Positions 8,601 through 17,193 of a stretch of DNA of 42,232 nucleotides are shown here, one piece after another. The first letter of the stretch is position 1. Each line of letters begins with the position of its first letter. The stretch comes from Peptococcaceae bacterium (GTDB taxonomy: Bacteria > Bacillota > Desulfitobacteriia > Desulfitobacteriales > Syntrophobotulaceae). The position numbers and the translations under genes were made by a program. The notes under the pieces were generated by a model. That model had not been told where the DNA came from, searched no databases, and was given only the letters and a program-made list of their open reading frames with translations. The stretch spans positions 1 through 42,232 of the forward strand of contig JAAYOJ010000007.1 of the NCBI GenBank assembly GCA_012520405.1, given 5' to 3'.

Positions 8601-9854
8601 CTATTTGGTCTTTAATTGTTCGACGTCAAAATCCTTTATAAACAGCACACAAATAACTGCTCCTGCTAAAGCTATGACGGACGTCATTATAAATACCGGG
8701 ACAAAAGAACCGAGGGCATCGGCCATAAACCCTCCCACGACCGGTCCTAATACCTGTCCGATACCAAAGAATAAAGTCACAAAACCTAAGCCCGCCGATG
8801 CTAGTTTCGGACCCAAAAGATCGCCGCAAGCAACTGCCATAATCGCCGGGACACACACCGAAAAGCCGTAAAGAATAGTGGAAGGTATATAATATAAAGG
8901 GATGTCACCTAGGGAAAAGAGGATGGAGGCTGCCGCTTGTAAAGCGAACAAAGATACAAGAGTTTTTTTGCGTCCGATAATATCCGATAACCATCCCCAT
9001 ACTATCCCCGATATTAAACTAATCCATCCTAAGACCATAAAAAGTCTGGCCGCCAGCACAGTTTCAACCCCTATACCGGCCACCAAATGCTTTACAAAAA
9101 AAGTCATATAGATAATATAAGAGAATCCGAACATAAAATATACTATTCCCAGAATCCAAACAGCGGGCATAGAATAAACATATTTCCAATCCGTACTTTT
9201 GTGATAATTTGGGGAGTGGTCTATTTCTTCGACTTGACCTACCGGTTTCAAGTTTTTTTCAGCCGGGAAATTGCGTATTAGGGAAAAAGTTAATATGGCT
9301 GCCAGAAGTGTAATACTGCCAAACAGAATCCAACTTGCTCTCCAAGCTGTTTGCCCGTAAAATATAATAAAAACCGGGACAATGAAACCAGCCAGAACCA
9401 TTCCAATCGGACCGCCGGATATGGCGATGCCTGATGCTAAGCCGCGTTTTGATTTTGAAAACCAGGCCGGCCATAAGCCGAAAATCGATAAGTGTACAGC
9501 TCCGCTTCCCAGTCCTGCCATCAGGCAAAAAACAGCGACCCAATGATAACCAGGAGATAATCCCTTCAAAACCATTCCTAAACCGGCCATAACAAGCCCG
9601 ATAGTTGCGATCAACCTACTTCCGTACTTGGAAGCCAAGGCTCCACCAATAATGGCTAAGGTTAAATATCCTAAAAAACTCATTGTTGCCAGGAATCCCG
9701 CCTGGCCATTATCAATTCCCAGATCGGCCTGCATGCTGGGAAGTACGGCTGAAAAACTAAAGCGGGTAAAGCCTATGCCTCCAATAATGGCAAAAGTGCC
9801 GATGGCCAGGACTGCCCAACCATAGTGAATGGAAAAACTTTTTTTGTCTTTCAT
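8601..9854 (-). CDS. MFS transporter (YbfB/YjiJ- or OFA-like)
   Basis: A 417-residue membrane protein with about 12 hydrophobic segments in two halves and a central cytoplasmic loop near residues 195-225. The start MKDKKSFSIHYGWAVLAIGT and the helix-1 end with GFTRFSFSAVLPSMQADLG resemble the YbfB/YjiJ group; the C-terminal half also resembles oxalate/formate-type carriers. The loop GGALASKYGSR after helix 2 is the MFS signature loop. Substrate is unknown. ATG 9854 has GAGGT upstream. It stands alone, convergent to dapL and divergent from yicC, so its neighbours say nothing about its substrate. Confidence 0.85.
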   Translation of the reverse strand: MKDKKSFSIHYGWAVLAIGTFAIIGGIGFTRFSFSAVLPSMQADLGIDNGQAGFLATMSFLGYLTLAIIGGALASKYGSRLIATIGLVMAGLGMVLKGLSPGYHWVAVFCLMAGLGSGAVHLSIFGLWPAWFSKSKRGLASGIAISGGPIGMVLAGFIVPVFIIFYGQTAWRASWILFGSITLLAAILTFSLIRNFPAEKNLKPVGQVEEIDHSPNYHKSTDWKYVYSMPAVWILGIVYFMFGFSYIIYMTFFVKHLVAGIGVETVLAARLFMVLGWISLISGIVWGWLSDIIGRKKTLVSLFALQAAASILFSLGDIPLYYIPSTILYGFSVCVPAIMAVACGDLLGPKLASAGLGFVTLFFGIGQVLGPVVGGFMADALGSFVPVFIMTSVIALAGAVICVLFIKDFDVEQLKTK

Positions 9855-9990
9855 GATTTACCTCATTGTTTCTTTTAAGTTATTTATTATACAAAGAGGA
9901 GCTTAATCCTGCACGTCCATAAAAAGGATTTATCTATTCTGTAAGGAATATCTATAATAGACAATTACAAATTTAAGGGAGACGATCTTC

Positions 9991-10869
9991 TTGCTAAACA
10001 GTATGACCGGGTTCGGCCGAGGCGAGGCTAAGGATCTAGGATATCACTTTTCAGTGGAAATGAAATCTGTCAATTATCGCTTCCAAGAAACTATTGTCAA
10101 GATGCCACGCACTTTTCTTTCTTTTGAAGACACGATTCGTAAAATAATTCAAGAAAAAGTTAAGCGAGGAAGGGTGGAAATTTATGTAAACCTTAAGGAA
10201 ACAGAAGAAAGAAAGAGAATGGTCAAGGTTGACAAAGATTTGACGCTGAAGTATGATATTTCTTTGAAGGAACTGGCTCAATCGTTAAATACAACCTATC
10301 ATACCGATATTTACCGCTTAGTAAATTTGCCCGAGGTCTTGAGCATCGAAGAAGAAGAAATAGAAGCGGAGATTTTATGGCCGGTTTTAGAAAATGCAAT
10401 TCAGTTAGCCCTTGCTCAGCTCCTGGATATGCGTCTGCAGGAAGGCGAAAGACTGGAAAGTGATTTGCGGCAAAGGATTGTCTTAATGCAGCAGCTGGCC
10501 CAAGCAATTGCTGACCGGGCACCGAAGGTAGTGATCGAATATCAGGAGAAGTTAAGGGAAAAACTAAAGGACTTGCTTGATAATGTAGAAATAGACGAAA
10601 GCCGCGTAGCCATGGAAGTTGCACTTTTAGCGGATAAAGCTTCTATTGACGAAGAAGTAGTCCGACTAAAGAGCCATCTCGAGGAGTTTGCTCAAACCTT
10701 GTCATCCTCGGAACCGGTTGGCAGGAAATTGGATTTTTTGGTTCAGGAGATGAATAGGGAGATTAACACGGTTGGTTCCAAGGCCAATGATTTGGAAATA
10801 ACAAAATTAGTGGTCGAGGGAAAAAGCGAATTAGAAAAGATCAGGGAACAGATACAAAATATAGAGTAG
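9991..10869 (+). CDS. YicC/YloC family endoribonuclease
   Basis: A 292-residue member of the YicC family. The N-terminal YicC-like domain begins [12 protein letters not shown], and the C-terminal DUF1732 part ends with the conserved block [22 protein letters not shown]. Escherichia coli YicC and Bacillus YloC are reported to be endoribonucleases. TTG 9991 is chosen because GGGAG lies about ten bases upstream and the family starts M-x-x-SMTGFGR; an internal ATG would remove that motif. It is the first gene of yicC-remA-gmk-rpoZ-coaBC-metK, an order conserved across Firmicutes. A TATAAT at 9953-9958 could be its -10 box, but I see no good -35. Confidence 0.92.
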   Translation: MLNSMTGFGRGEAKDLGYHFSVEMKSVNYRFQETIVKMPRTFLSFEDTIRKIIQEKVKRGRVEIYVNLKETEERKRMVKVDKDLTLKYDISLKELAQSLNTTYHTDIYRLVNLPEVLSIEEEEIEAEILWPVLENAIQLALAQLLDMRLQEGERLESDLRQRIVLMQQLAQAIADRAPKVVIEYQEKLREKLKDLLDNVEIDESRVAMEVALLADKASIDEEVVRLKSHLEEFAQTLSSSEPVGRKLDFLVQEMNREINTVGSKANDLEITKLVVEGKSELEKIREQIQNIE

Positions 10870-10888
10870 TAACTGGAGGGTATTTTTG

Positions 10889-11158
10889 ATGGACATTAAA
10901 CTAATAAACATCGGGTTCGGTAATATTGTATCCGCTAACAGAATTATTGCCATAGTCAGTCCTGAGTCTGCACCGATAAAAAGAATTATTCAAGAAGCAC
11001 GGGATGCCAGAATGTTGATCGATGCTACCTATGGTAGAAGAACCCGAGCGGTAGTAATATGTGACAGCCATCATGTTATCTTGTCTGCTGTTCAGCCCGA
11101 AACTGTTGCTAACCGCCTTTCGGCAAAAGAAGTCAACCATGAAGATTTTGCTGATTAG
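10889..11158 (+). CDS. remA: RemA-like DNA-binding regulator (DUF370)
   Basis: An 89-residue protein of the RemA/DUF370 family. In Bacillus subtilis RemA binds DNA to activate biofilm-matrix and osmoprotection genes and forms ring-like oligomers. The family core is visible: [26 protein letters not shown], and [15 protein letters not shown], the last a basic stretch probably used in DNA contact. ATG 10889 is preferred over the adjoining TTG at 10886; GGAGG is positioned upstream. The place between yicC and gmk matches the conserved order. The family is also found in species without a matrix, so the targets here are open. Confidence 0.9.
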   Translation: MDIKLINIGFGNIVSANRIIAIVSPESAPIKRIIQEARDARMLIDATYGRRTRAVVICDSHHVILSAVQPETVANRLSAKEVNHEDFAD

Positions 11159-11197
11159 AAATGTTGTTGATTTAATACTATTGCCGGGAGGGTTAAA

Positions 11198-11800
11198 GTG
11201 AAAAACAATAAGGGGATGTTGGTGGTATTATCGGGGCCGGCCGGAGTTGGGAAAGGAACTATTTGCCGGGCCCTTCTTGCTCAAGCGGCTGACCTGGAGT
11301 ACTCCGTATCAGTTACTACCAGAGGCTGTCGGCCGGGAGAAAATGAAGGGAAAGAGTACTACTTTCGTACCAAAGAAGAATTTCAAAAAATGATTGAAAA
11401 TCAAGAGTTATTGGAATGGGCAGAGTTTTGCGGCAATTATTATGGTACGCCAAAATTTCATGTCGAAAAAGCCTTAAATAATAATAAAACAGTATTATTA
11501 GAAATTGACATTCAAGGTGCTAAACAAGTTAAAAAAATGTACCCCGACGGAGTGTTTATTTTTATTGTGCCTCCTTCCCTGAAGATACTTTCAGAAAGAC
11601 TATATGGCCGAGGTACGGAAACAGAAGATATTATTCAACTTCGCTTGGCTAAGGCCCTTGAGGAATTAGAAGAGATCAAAGACTATAACTACATTGTAGA
11701 AAATGATTATATCCATGCAGCGGTAGAGAAAATAAAGTGTATAATAACAGCAGAAAGGTGCAGTACCAGTCGCTATCCCTTGAAGATAAAGGAGGAATAA
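11198..11800 (+). CDS. gmk: Guanylate kinase
   Basis: Phosphorylates GMP to GDP with ATP; essential for nucleotide and (p)ppGpp metabolism. It has 200 residues with the P-loop GPAGVGKGT at 13-21, the GMP-binding segment with SVTTRGCRPGENEGKEYYF, and the lid region with Arg residues in ERLYGRGTE. The start is GTG 11198 behind GGGAGG. The stop TAA is two bases from the rpoZ start, so translation is probably coupled. Confidence 0.96.
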   Translation: MKNNKGMLVVLSGPAGVGKGTICRALLAQAADLEYSVSVTTRGCRPGENEGKEYYFRTKEEFQKMIENQELLEWAEFCGNYYGTPKFHVEKALNNNKTVLLEIDIQGAKQVKKMYPDGVFIFIVPPSLKILSERLYGRGTETEDIIQLRLAKALEELEEIKDYNYIVENDYIHAAVEKIKCIITAERCSTSRYPLKIKEE

Positions 11801-11802
11801 TT

Positions 11803-12006
11803 ATGAGACAACCTTCTCTGGATATCCTAATGTCTAAAGTAGACAGCAAATATACCTTGGTAGTAGCTGCCTCCAAGAGAGCTCGTGCTTTAATGGAGAA
11901 TACAGATCCCGAAGAGAGTAAAGATATTAAACCTGTAACCAGAGCATTAGAAGAAATAGCGCTTGATAAAATAACAATTGATTATAACCGCGAGGTAAAA
12001 AAATAA
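11803..12006 (+). CDS. rpoZ: RNA polymerase omega subunit
   Basis: A 67-residue omega subunit that helps assemble and stabilise RNA polymerase by clamping the beta-prime C-terminus. The start MRQPSLDILMSKVDSKYTLV and the segment VVAASKRARAL are characteristic; the C-terminal part KPVTRALEEIALDKI is the second conserved helix. AAGGAGG lies ahead of ATG 11803. The gene shares one base with coaBC (TAATG), pointing to coupled translation, and follows gmk as in most Firmicutes. Confidence 0.93.
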   Translation: MRQPSLDILMSKVDSKYTLVVAASKRARALMENTDPEESKDIKPVTRALEEIALDKITIDYNREVKK

Positions 12007-13232
12007 TGTTACATGGGAAACATATTCTACTTGGCATTACCGGCGGTATTGCCGCTTATAAATCTGCGGAGATTGCCAGCAGGCTCCGAAAACTTGGGGC
12101 TAAGATCAGCGTGGTTATGACCGAATCAGCCACCAAGTTTATTACCCCTTTAACCATGCGCAGTATCTCTTCGGGGCCCGTTTATACGGATATGTTTGCC
12201 GAGCCCAAAACATGGAATGTGGAACACATTGCTTTAGCCGAAGCAGCGGACCTGGTGCTCGTTGCTCCGGCCAGTGCCAATACCTTGGCCAAAATGGCCT
12301 TTGGCCTGGCTGACAATTTTCTGTCCACAGTTCTTTTAGCAGTTCAGGTCCCAATTTTTGTGGCTCCGGCTATGAACAATGCCATGTACCACCACCCTGC
12401 TACTCAAGAAAATTTAAAAACCTTAAGCGAGCGAGGTATACATATTATAGGGCCGGACAGCGGATTCCAGGCCTGCGGTACCGAAGGAGTCGGCCGCATG
12501 AGCGAGCCACATGTTATTGTCGAGGAAATTGAAAATTACTTTAGAAGTTCCGCCAAAAGCTCTGTTGATCTGAAAGGTGAAAAGGTTCTTGTCACTGCCG
12601 GGGGAACTCGTGAAATGCTCGATCCGGTAAGATACCTGGGCAATTTAAGCTCCGGAAAAATGGGCTATGCTATAGCTCGGGCCTTCGCGGAAGCCGGGGC
12701 AGAAGTAACCCTTGTCACCGCCCCAACCAGCCTTACTCCGCCACCGGGAGTAAAAACTGTCCAAGTTGTTTCTGCCCAAGAAATGCAGCAGGAAGTATTA
12801 AAACTGTTCGATGAACAGGATATAGTGATAAAAGCGGCTGCGGTGGCAGACTATCGCCCGGCTGCTTTCCAGGAACAAAAAATCAAAAAAACAGGGCAGG
12901 GGCTTATTTTAGAACTAGTCCAAAATCCTGATATTTTGAAATCCTTAGGAGAGAAGAAAACTCACCAGTTTATTGTCGGGTTTGCGGCTGAAACTCAAAA
13001 TATTATTGAAAACGGCCTGGCCAAAATGCGCAAAAAGAAGACTGATATGCTGGTAGTAAATGATGTAACTGCTGAAGGAGCCGGTTTTGGTTCCGATACC
13101 AATATAGTGAGTATCCTTTTTCCCGATGGCCAAAGAATGGATCTTCCCCAAATGAGTAAGTTGGAAGTAGCCAAGAGATTGGTTCAGATAATTACTGCTA
13201 CCAGAAAGAAGCAGCAAGTAAGGAGTGATTAG
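12006..13232 (+). CDS. coaBC: Bifunctional phosphopantothenoylcysteine decarboxylase / phosphopantothenate-cysteine ligase
   Basis: Catalyses two consecutive steps of coenzyme A synthesis, CTP-dependent joining of cysteine to 4'-phosphopantothenate and FMN-dependent decarboxylation. The N-terminal CoaC flavoprotein domain (about 1-185) shows [14 protein letters not shown], the catalytic His74 in WNVEHIAL, the PAMNNAMY substrate motif and Cys157 in [10 protein letters not shown]. The C-terminal CoaB domain (about 190-408) shows [20 protein letters not shown], the KIKK lysine motif and VVNDV. At 408 residues it is full length. It overlaps rpoZ by one base and ends one base before metK. Confidence 0.96.
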   Translation: MLHGKHILLGITGGIAAYKSAEIASRLRKLGAKISVVMTESATKFITPLTMRSISSGPVYTDMFAEPKTWNVEHIALAEAADLVLVAPASANTLAKMAFGLADNFLSTVLLAVQVPIFVAPAMNNAMYHHPATQENLKTLSERGIHIIGPDSGFQACGTEGVGRMSEPHVIVEEIENYFRSSAKSSVDLKGEKVLVTAGGTREMLDPVRYLGNLSSGKMGYAIARAFAEAGAEVTLVTAPTSLTPPPGVKTVQVVSAQEMQQEVLKLFDEQDIVIKAAAVADYRPAAFQEQKIKKTGQGLILELVQNPDILKSLGEKKTHQFIVGFAAETQNIIENGLAKMRKKKTDMLVVNDVTAEGAGFGSDTNIVSILFPDGQRMDLPQMSKLEVAKRLVQIITATRKKQQVRSD

Positions 13233-13233
13233 C

Positions 13234-14415
13234 ATGGGGTATAAATTATTTACTTCCGAGTCTGTAACTGAAGGGCACCCGGATAAAGTATGTGATCAGA
13301 TTTCGGATGCAGTTCTTGATGCGGTCATTGAAAAAGACAAAAATTGCCGGGTGGCTTGCGAGACCTCCGTTACTACCGGACTTGTCCTGTTAAGCGGTGA
13401 GATCACCACAAACTGTTATGTTGATATCCCCAAGATTGTCAGGGAAACCATCAGAAAAATCGGCTATACCAGAGCCAAATTCGGTTTTGATGCCGAGACT
13501 TGTGCTGTTTTGACTTCTATTGAAGAACAATCCAGCGATATCGCTATGGGAGTTAACCAGGCTTTGGAGGTTAGAAATTCAGACAGTGAGGTTGAGGAAC
13601 TTGGCGCCGGTGACCAGGGCATGATGTTTGGTTATGCCACCGCTGAAACTGAAGAATATATGCCGATGCCGATCTCTTTAGCTCATAAGTTGGCCCGCAG
13701 ACTGGCTGAACTACGCAAGAATGAACAAATAAAATATCTAAGACCTGACGGCAAGACTCAAGTAACCGTTGAATATCGCGATGGGAAGCCTTTTAGAGTG
13801 GATACGGTTGTTGTTTCTACCCAGCACCACCCGGATGTCTCCCAGGAACAAATTCGCAAGGATGTCCTGGAACAAGTGGTTTATCCCATAATTCCTTCCA
13901 CCATGCTGGATAAAAACACTCATTATTTTGTTAACCCTACAGGCAGGTTTGTTATTGGTGGCCCCCATGGAGATGCTGGATTAACGGGCAGGAAAATTAT
14001 TGTCGACACCTACGGTGGTATGGCCAGACATGGCGGAGGTGCTTTCTCCGGCAAAGATCCTACTAAAGTTGACCGTTCCGGAGCCTATGCTGCTCGTTAT
14101 GTCGCTAAAAATGTAGTTGCCGCAGGCTTAGCGGAACGCTGCGAGCTTCAGATAGCTTATGCCATAGGAGTTGCCAGTCCGGTTTCTGTATCCGTAGAGA
14201 CTTTTGGCACATCTAAAATATCTAATGATAAAATTGCGGAGTGCATCAAGCAAGTCTTTGACCTTCGCCCGGCTGCAATTATTAGAACCTTAGATCTGCT
14301 TAGACCTATTTATCTGCAAACCGCCGCTTACGGTCATTTCGGACGCCCGGATTTGGATCTTCCTTGGGAAAGACTGGACAAGGCCGAAGAGTTAAGGAAA
14401 TTAGCCGGTATGTAA
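13234..14415 (+). CDS. metK: S-adenosylmethionine synthetase
   Basis: Makes SAM from methionine and ATP. The 393-residue protein has the three-domain MetK fold with the family signatures EGHPDK at 13-18 (His15 catalytic), [12 protein letters not shown] and GGGAFSGKD (P-loop-like). ATG 13234 is preferred over an in-frame GTG at 13225 because AAGGAG lies before it. It is the last gene of the yicC operon and no SAM riboswitch is seen ahead of it; the only upstream gap is one base. Confidence 0.97.
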   Translation: MGYKLFTSESVTEGHPDKVCDQISDAVLDAVIEKDKNCRVACETSVTTGLVLLSGEITTNCYVDIPKIVRETIRKIGYTRAKFGFDAETCAVLTSIEEQSSDIAMGVNQALEVRNSDSEVEELGAGDQGMMFGYATAETEEYMPMPISLAHKLARRLAELRKNEQIKYLRPDGKTQVTVEYRDGKPFRVDTVVVSTQHHPDVSQEQIRKDVLEQVVYPIIPSTMLDKNTHYFVNPTGRFVIGGPHGDAGLTGRKIIVDTYGGMARHGGGAFSGKDPTKVDRSGAYAARYVAKNVVAAGLAERCELQIAYAIGVASPVSVSVETFGTSKISNDKIAECIKQVFDLRPAAIIRTLDLLRPIYLQTAAYGHFGRPDLDLPWERLDKAEELRKLAGM

Positions 14416-14422
14416 ACTATGG

Positions 14423-14469
14423 AAACTGCCATTTTTCAAGAATATTAACTTTAAAATGGCAGTTTTTTT
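14423..14469 (+). terminator. Terminator closing the yicC-metK operon
   Basis: A perfect 13-pair stem (14423-14435 with 14453-14465), a 17-base loop and seven T bases beginning in the stem end. It begins seven bases after the metK stop. Confidence 0.9.
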
Positions 14470-14576
14470 GTCCCAAAATATTAGCTTTTCCTCCTACGCT
14501 GTTATATAATTTACGTATTATACTTTATAATATATATAATAGAAATCGTCAGCTTTAGATATTGGAAGTAAACATC

Positions 14577-14605
14577 TTGACAATTATAGTTGCCGATTTT
14601 ATTAT
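14577..14605 (+). promoter_or_regulatory. Sigma-A promoter of the paaK-ACT operon
   Basis: Perfect TTGACA (14577-14582), a 17-base spacer, and TATTAT (14600-14605, 5 of 6). The start site would fall near 14612, about 23 bases before the paaK start codon, leaving a very short leader. Confidence 0.75.
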
Positions 14606-14634
14606 GACAAAAACGGGTTCGGTAGGAGGATTGA

Positions 14635-15897
14635 ATGATGTCTCAAGAAGAATTGTTAAATGGTTTAAGAAGAACTGTAGAACAGGTTTTAAAAGCACCG
14701 TACTACCAAAAAAAGTTGGCGGAGGTAGGAATCCACTATGCGGGTGATATAAAGACTCTCGATGATTTTCGCAAGATTCCTCTAACAGAAAAAGAGGATC
14801 TGCGCCAAAATTACCCTTTTGGTTTATTTGCCGAACCAATGGACAATATTATTCGAATTCATGCTTCTTCCGGCACAACCGGCAAACCTACGGTGGTCGG
14901 ATATACCCGGGAAGATATCAAGTTATGGGCTAGAATTGTGGCCAATGGCTTTAGGCGCCTAGGAATTACTTCTAAAGACGTTATCCAGGTTGCTTATGGG
15001 TACGGTCTCTTTACCGGCGGTATGGGTATTCATTACGGAGCAGAAGAATTGGGTGCCGTGGTGATTCCCATGTCCGGAGGAAATACAGCTAAGCAACTTA
15101 TGATTATGCGCGATTTTGGCACTACCGTACTTTGCTGCACTCCTTCTTATGCTCTTTACTTAGGCGAAAGCCTGGCTGAAGCCGGGATATCCAAAGATGA
15201 GTTAAAACTGAGAATCGGGGTGTTCGGTGCGGAACCCTGGACCGATAAAATGAGAAAGGAAATTGAAGCTCGTTTAGGTCTAACAGCGGTAGATATTTAC
15301 GGTTTAAGTGAGACCATGGGTCCCGGTGTATCTCTGGAATGTCTGAAAGGCATAGGGCTGCATATTGATGAACACTTTTATCCTGAGGTCCTAGATCCTC
15401 AAGGTAACCCTTTGCCTGAAGGAGAAGTGGGAGAATTAGTTCTTACTACTTTTGATAAAATGGGTTTTCCTTCCCTGCGCTATAGAACAAAGGATTTGAC
15501 CAGTATTAGTTATGGAACTTGTGTCTGTGGCCATACCGGCTGGACCATGCAAAGAATTTCCGGCAGGGTTGACGATATGCTTATTATCAGGGGCGTGAAC
15601 GTATTCCCGAGCCAGATTGAGGAAGCCATTCTTTCCGTAGGCGGTATCGAACCTCATTACTTAATTATCGTGGATAGAGAAGGTCCCCTGGACATTATGG
15701 AAGTCCTTGTGGAACTGAGCGCCACCAGCTTCGAAGATGAAATCCGTGAGTTGGAAGAATTACAAAGCAGAATCAGGCAACGAATTGAAAATATTACTGG
15801 CTTATCAGCCAAAGTGCGTCTGGTCGAACCTAAAAGTATACCCCGCAGTGAAGGCAAGGCCAAGAGGGTTGAAGACAGGCGCAAGGGAAAAATATAA
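14635..15897 (+). CDS. paaK: Phenylacetate-CoA ligase-like AMP-forming enzyme
   Basis: A 420-residue adenylate-forming ligase of the PaaK group, which activates phenylacetate or another aryl acid with ATP and CoA. Visible: the nucleotide-binding loop HASSGTTGKPT (about 76-86), VDIYGLSETMGPG, the Asp of YRTKDL, and the C-terminal hinge/lid. Two ATG codons (14635 and 14638) follow GGAGG; either may be used. The protein begins shortly before the EDLRQNYPFGLF block, so its N-terminus is slightly shorter than Pseudomonas PaaK. Pairing with a downstream ACT-domain gene is common in anaerobes, where these ligases are thought to serve arylacetate from aromatic amino acid oxidation; substrate is inferred. 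Confidence 0.88.
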   Translation: MMSQEELLNGLRRTVEQVLKAPYYQKKLAEVGIHYAGDIKTLDDFRKIPLTEKEDLRQNYPFGLFAEPMDNIIRIHASSGTTGKPTVVGYTREDIKLWARIVANGFRRLGITSKDVIQVAYGYGLFTGGMGIHYGAEELGAVVIPMSGGNTAKQLMIMRDFGTTVLCCTPSYALYLGESLAEAGISKDELKLRIGVFGAEPWTDKMRKEIEARLGLTAVDIYGLSETMGPGVSLECLKGIGLHIDEHFYPEVLDPQGNPLPEGEVGELVLTTFDKMGFPSLRYRTKDLTSISYGTCVCGHTGWTMQRISGRVDDMLIIRGVNVFPSQIEEAILSVGGIEPHYLIIVDREGPLDIMEVLVELSATSFEDEIRELEELQSRIRQRIENITGLSAKVRLVEPKSIPRSEGKAKRVEDRRKGKI

Positions 15898-15916
15898 TTA
15901 TAAAGGGGGAAGTACT

Positions 15917-16312
15917 ATGCTTCAACTATCTGTTTTTCTGGAAAATACCAAGGGACGGTTAGCAGAGGTACTTAATCTTCTTGCCGAATTCAATGTTAAT
16001 ATTAGAGCCCTGTCACTTGCTGATACTAAGGACTATGGGGTTTTAAGAGTAATTGTTGAAAACCCGGAGGAAGTGGCCGCTAAGCTTAAAGACCGTAATT
16101 GCGTTGTTAAGCTTACCCCTGTTTGGGTTTTGAAGGTAGCGGATAAGCCCGGAGGGCTCGCCTCTATGCTTAATAAGCTTGTGGCTGAAGGAATTGTTGT
16201 GGAGTATATGTATGCTTTTGTAGAACGGGAGAATGAACAGGCTCAAGTAGTTATACGAGTACGGGATGTTGAATTAATGCAAAAGGCTATAAAGAAATAT
16301 AACCTAGAATAA
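15917..16312 (+). CDS. Tandem ACT-domain amino-acid-binding protein
   Basis: A 131-residue protein made of two ACT domains (about 1-65 and 70-131) with no catalytic part. ACT domains bind amino acids; tandem forms next to paaK are thought to sense aromatic or branched amino acids. The first begins QLSVFLENTKGRLAEVLNLL with the loop glycine usual at the ligand interface; the second contains KVADKPGGLASMLNKL, again with the conserved Pro-Gly pair. A GGGGG site precedes ATG 15917, 19 bases after paaK. Likely co-transcribed with paaK, possibly to tune it or report ligand level; no direct evidence from sequence. Confidence 0.88.
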   Translation: MLQLSVFLENTKGRLAEVLNLLAEFNVNIRALSLADTKDYGVLRVIVENPEEVAAKLKDRNCVVKLTPVWVLKVADKPGGLASMLNKLVAEGIVVEYMYAFVERENEQAQVVIRVRDVELMQKAIKKYNLE

Positions 16313-16412
16313 TATTAAATTAATTAGAAATATTAATGAAAGAATTATGGCTCTCTGTCAAATGTTGGGGTTAAGCCCGAAACCGGAGAGTAAATAAACC
16401 AGATACTTTAAG

Positions 16413-16447
16413 AAGGTGTCTTCATGCTGTTGAAGACATCTTTTTTT
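16413..16447 (+). terminator. Terminator of the paaK-ACT operon
   Basis: A 12-pair stem with one G-U pair (16413-16424 with 16431-16442), a six-base loop and a seven-base T-run. It ends the paaK-ACT unit about 100 bases after the ACT stop. The intervening 100 bases hold no gene. Confidence 0.88.
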
Positions 16448-16498
16448 AACCATTGAACTTGCCCAAATACTTCATTAGCCGGCCTCCCTAACCTTGTG

Positions 16499-16525
16499 AC
16501 CGAATAATTAAATACCCATATATTA
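16499..16525 (+). promoter_or_regulatory. Possible sigma-K (late sporulation) promoter
   Basis: AC at 16499-16500, a 16-base spacer and CATATATTA at 16517-16525 fit the sigma-K pattern AC-N16-CATAnnnTA, about 40 bases ahead of a spore-coat-type gene. The pattern is short and degenerate, so chance matches are common; the gene type is what makes it worth noting. Confidence 0.35.
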
Positions 16526-16562
16526 GTTAAGAGAAAGTTCATAAGGATTAGGGGGGATAGGG

Positions 16563-17165
16563 ATGTTCAGCTATCGCAGGCGTCTTTTGTTTCCAATACA
16601 TATTGAGCATCCTGACGAAAAAATGGCCGCTGAATTAGCCCGGGATTTAAATGGTCCGGACGGCGAGTTTGTTTCTTTTGCCAATTATTTATATCACAGT
16701 ATTCATATCACCAATATTTACTTACGGGATCTTTTGGGCATGATGGCTGCAGAAGAGCTGGGACATTGGGAAATAATCGGAGTTGTAATCAGGAAACTGG
16801 GCCTTGATTATTTACCCTCGACCGTTACTTCCGTTAAGGTCATCCTTGGTCAAAGCCAAAATCAAAATCAAAGTCAAAGTCAAAGTCAAAGTCAAAGTCA
16901 AAGTAAGGTCCAAGATCTCGATGTCCTTAATATGCTGAGGCACCATGAAGATGCTGAAATAAAGGCTAAACAAAGGTATCTAAAACTTGCAAAAACTACC
17001 GATGATCAATCCCTAAAAAAAATATTTCAGTTTTTGGCCTATCGGGAAACGGTTCATCAGAAGCTTATCCATAGAACAATCTCTCTGGTAAATGAAAAAG
17101 CAGACAATGAACAGTTCAGTGAGCTTATTCACGATTATAAGATGAGTTTAAGGGTTATTAAATGA
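16563..17165 (+). CDS. Ferritin-like manganese-catalase/CotJC-type protein
   Basis: A 200-residue four-helix protein similar to spore coat CotJC and manganese catalases (LLFPIHIEHPDEKMAAEL, then NGPDGE). A full set of dimetal ligands can be read: Glu35, Glu65-x-x-His68, Glu132 and Glu162-x-x-His165. Between the helix pairs there is a Gln-Ser/Gln-Asn stretch at residues 97-114 encoded by a hexanucleotide microsatellite. ATG 16563 follows GGGGGGATAGGG. It heads a probable operon with a SufS-like enzyme (28 bases downstream) and a DsrE-like gene. Peroxide detoxification or a coat role is inferred from the family; it is shorter than classical Mn catalases. Confidence 0.78.
   Translation: MFSYRRRLLFPIHIEHPDEKMAAELARDLNGPDGEFVSFANYLYHSIHITNIYLRDLLGMMAAEELGHWEIIGVVIRKLGLDYLPSTVTSVKVILGQSQNQNQSQSQSQSQSQSKVQDLDVLNMLRHHEDAEIKAKQRYLKLAKTTDDQSLKKIFQFLAYRETVHQKLIHRTISLVNEKADNEQFSELIHDYKMSLRVIK
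16851..16904 (+). repeat. In-frame hexanucleotide microsatellite (Gln-Ser/Asn codons)
   Basis: Nine tandem six-base units lie inside the ferritin-like gene: one CAAAGC, two CAAAAT, then six identical CAAAGT. They encode Gln-Ser, twice Gln-Asn, and six Gln-Ser. Unit gain or loss would keep the frame and only alter loop length between the helical halves. Confidence 0.95.
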
Positions 17166-17193
17166 TGGTATGTATTCGGGAGGAGAAAAAGAA

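Noticed and set aside
10901-11140. Minus-strand open frame opposite remA
   Set aside because: No ribosome site and no recognisable protein; remA on the plus strand is conserved in sequence and position.
13225-13233. SAM riboswitch or separate promoter for metK
   Set aside because: metK starts one base after coaBC, leaving no room for a leader; it is simply the last gene of the operon.
14636-14747. Shifted open frame overlapping the paaK start
   Set aside because: The frame agreeing with the AMP-ligase family and with the ribosome site is the paaK frame; the other is a shadow.
16351-16390. Possible riboswitch in the gap after the ACT gene
   Set aside because: CTCTC/GAGAG arms enclose a small GGG/CCC hairpin, but no known aptamer core is present and a terminator of the upstream operon follows; the next gene starts from further downstream.
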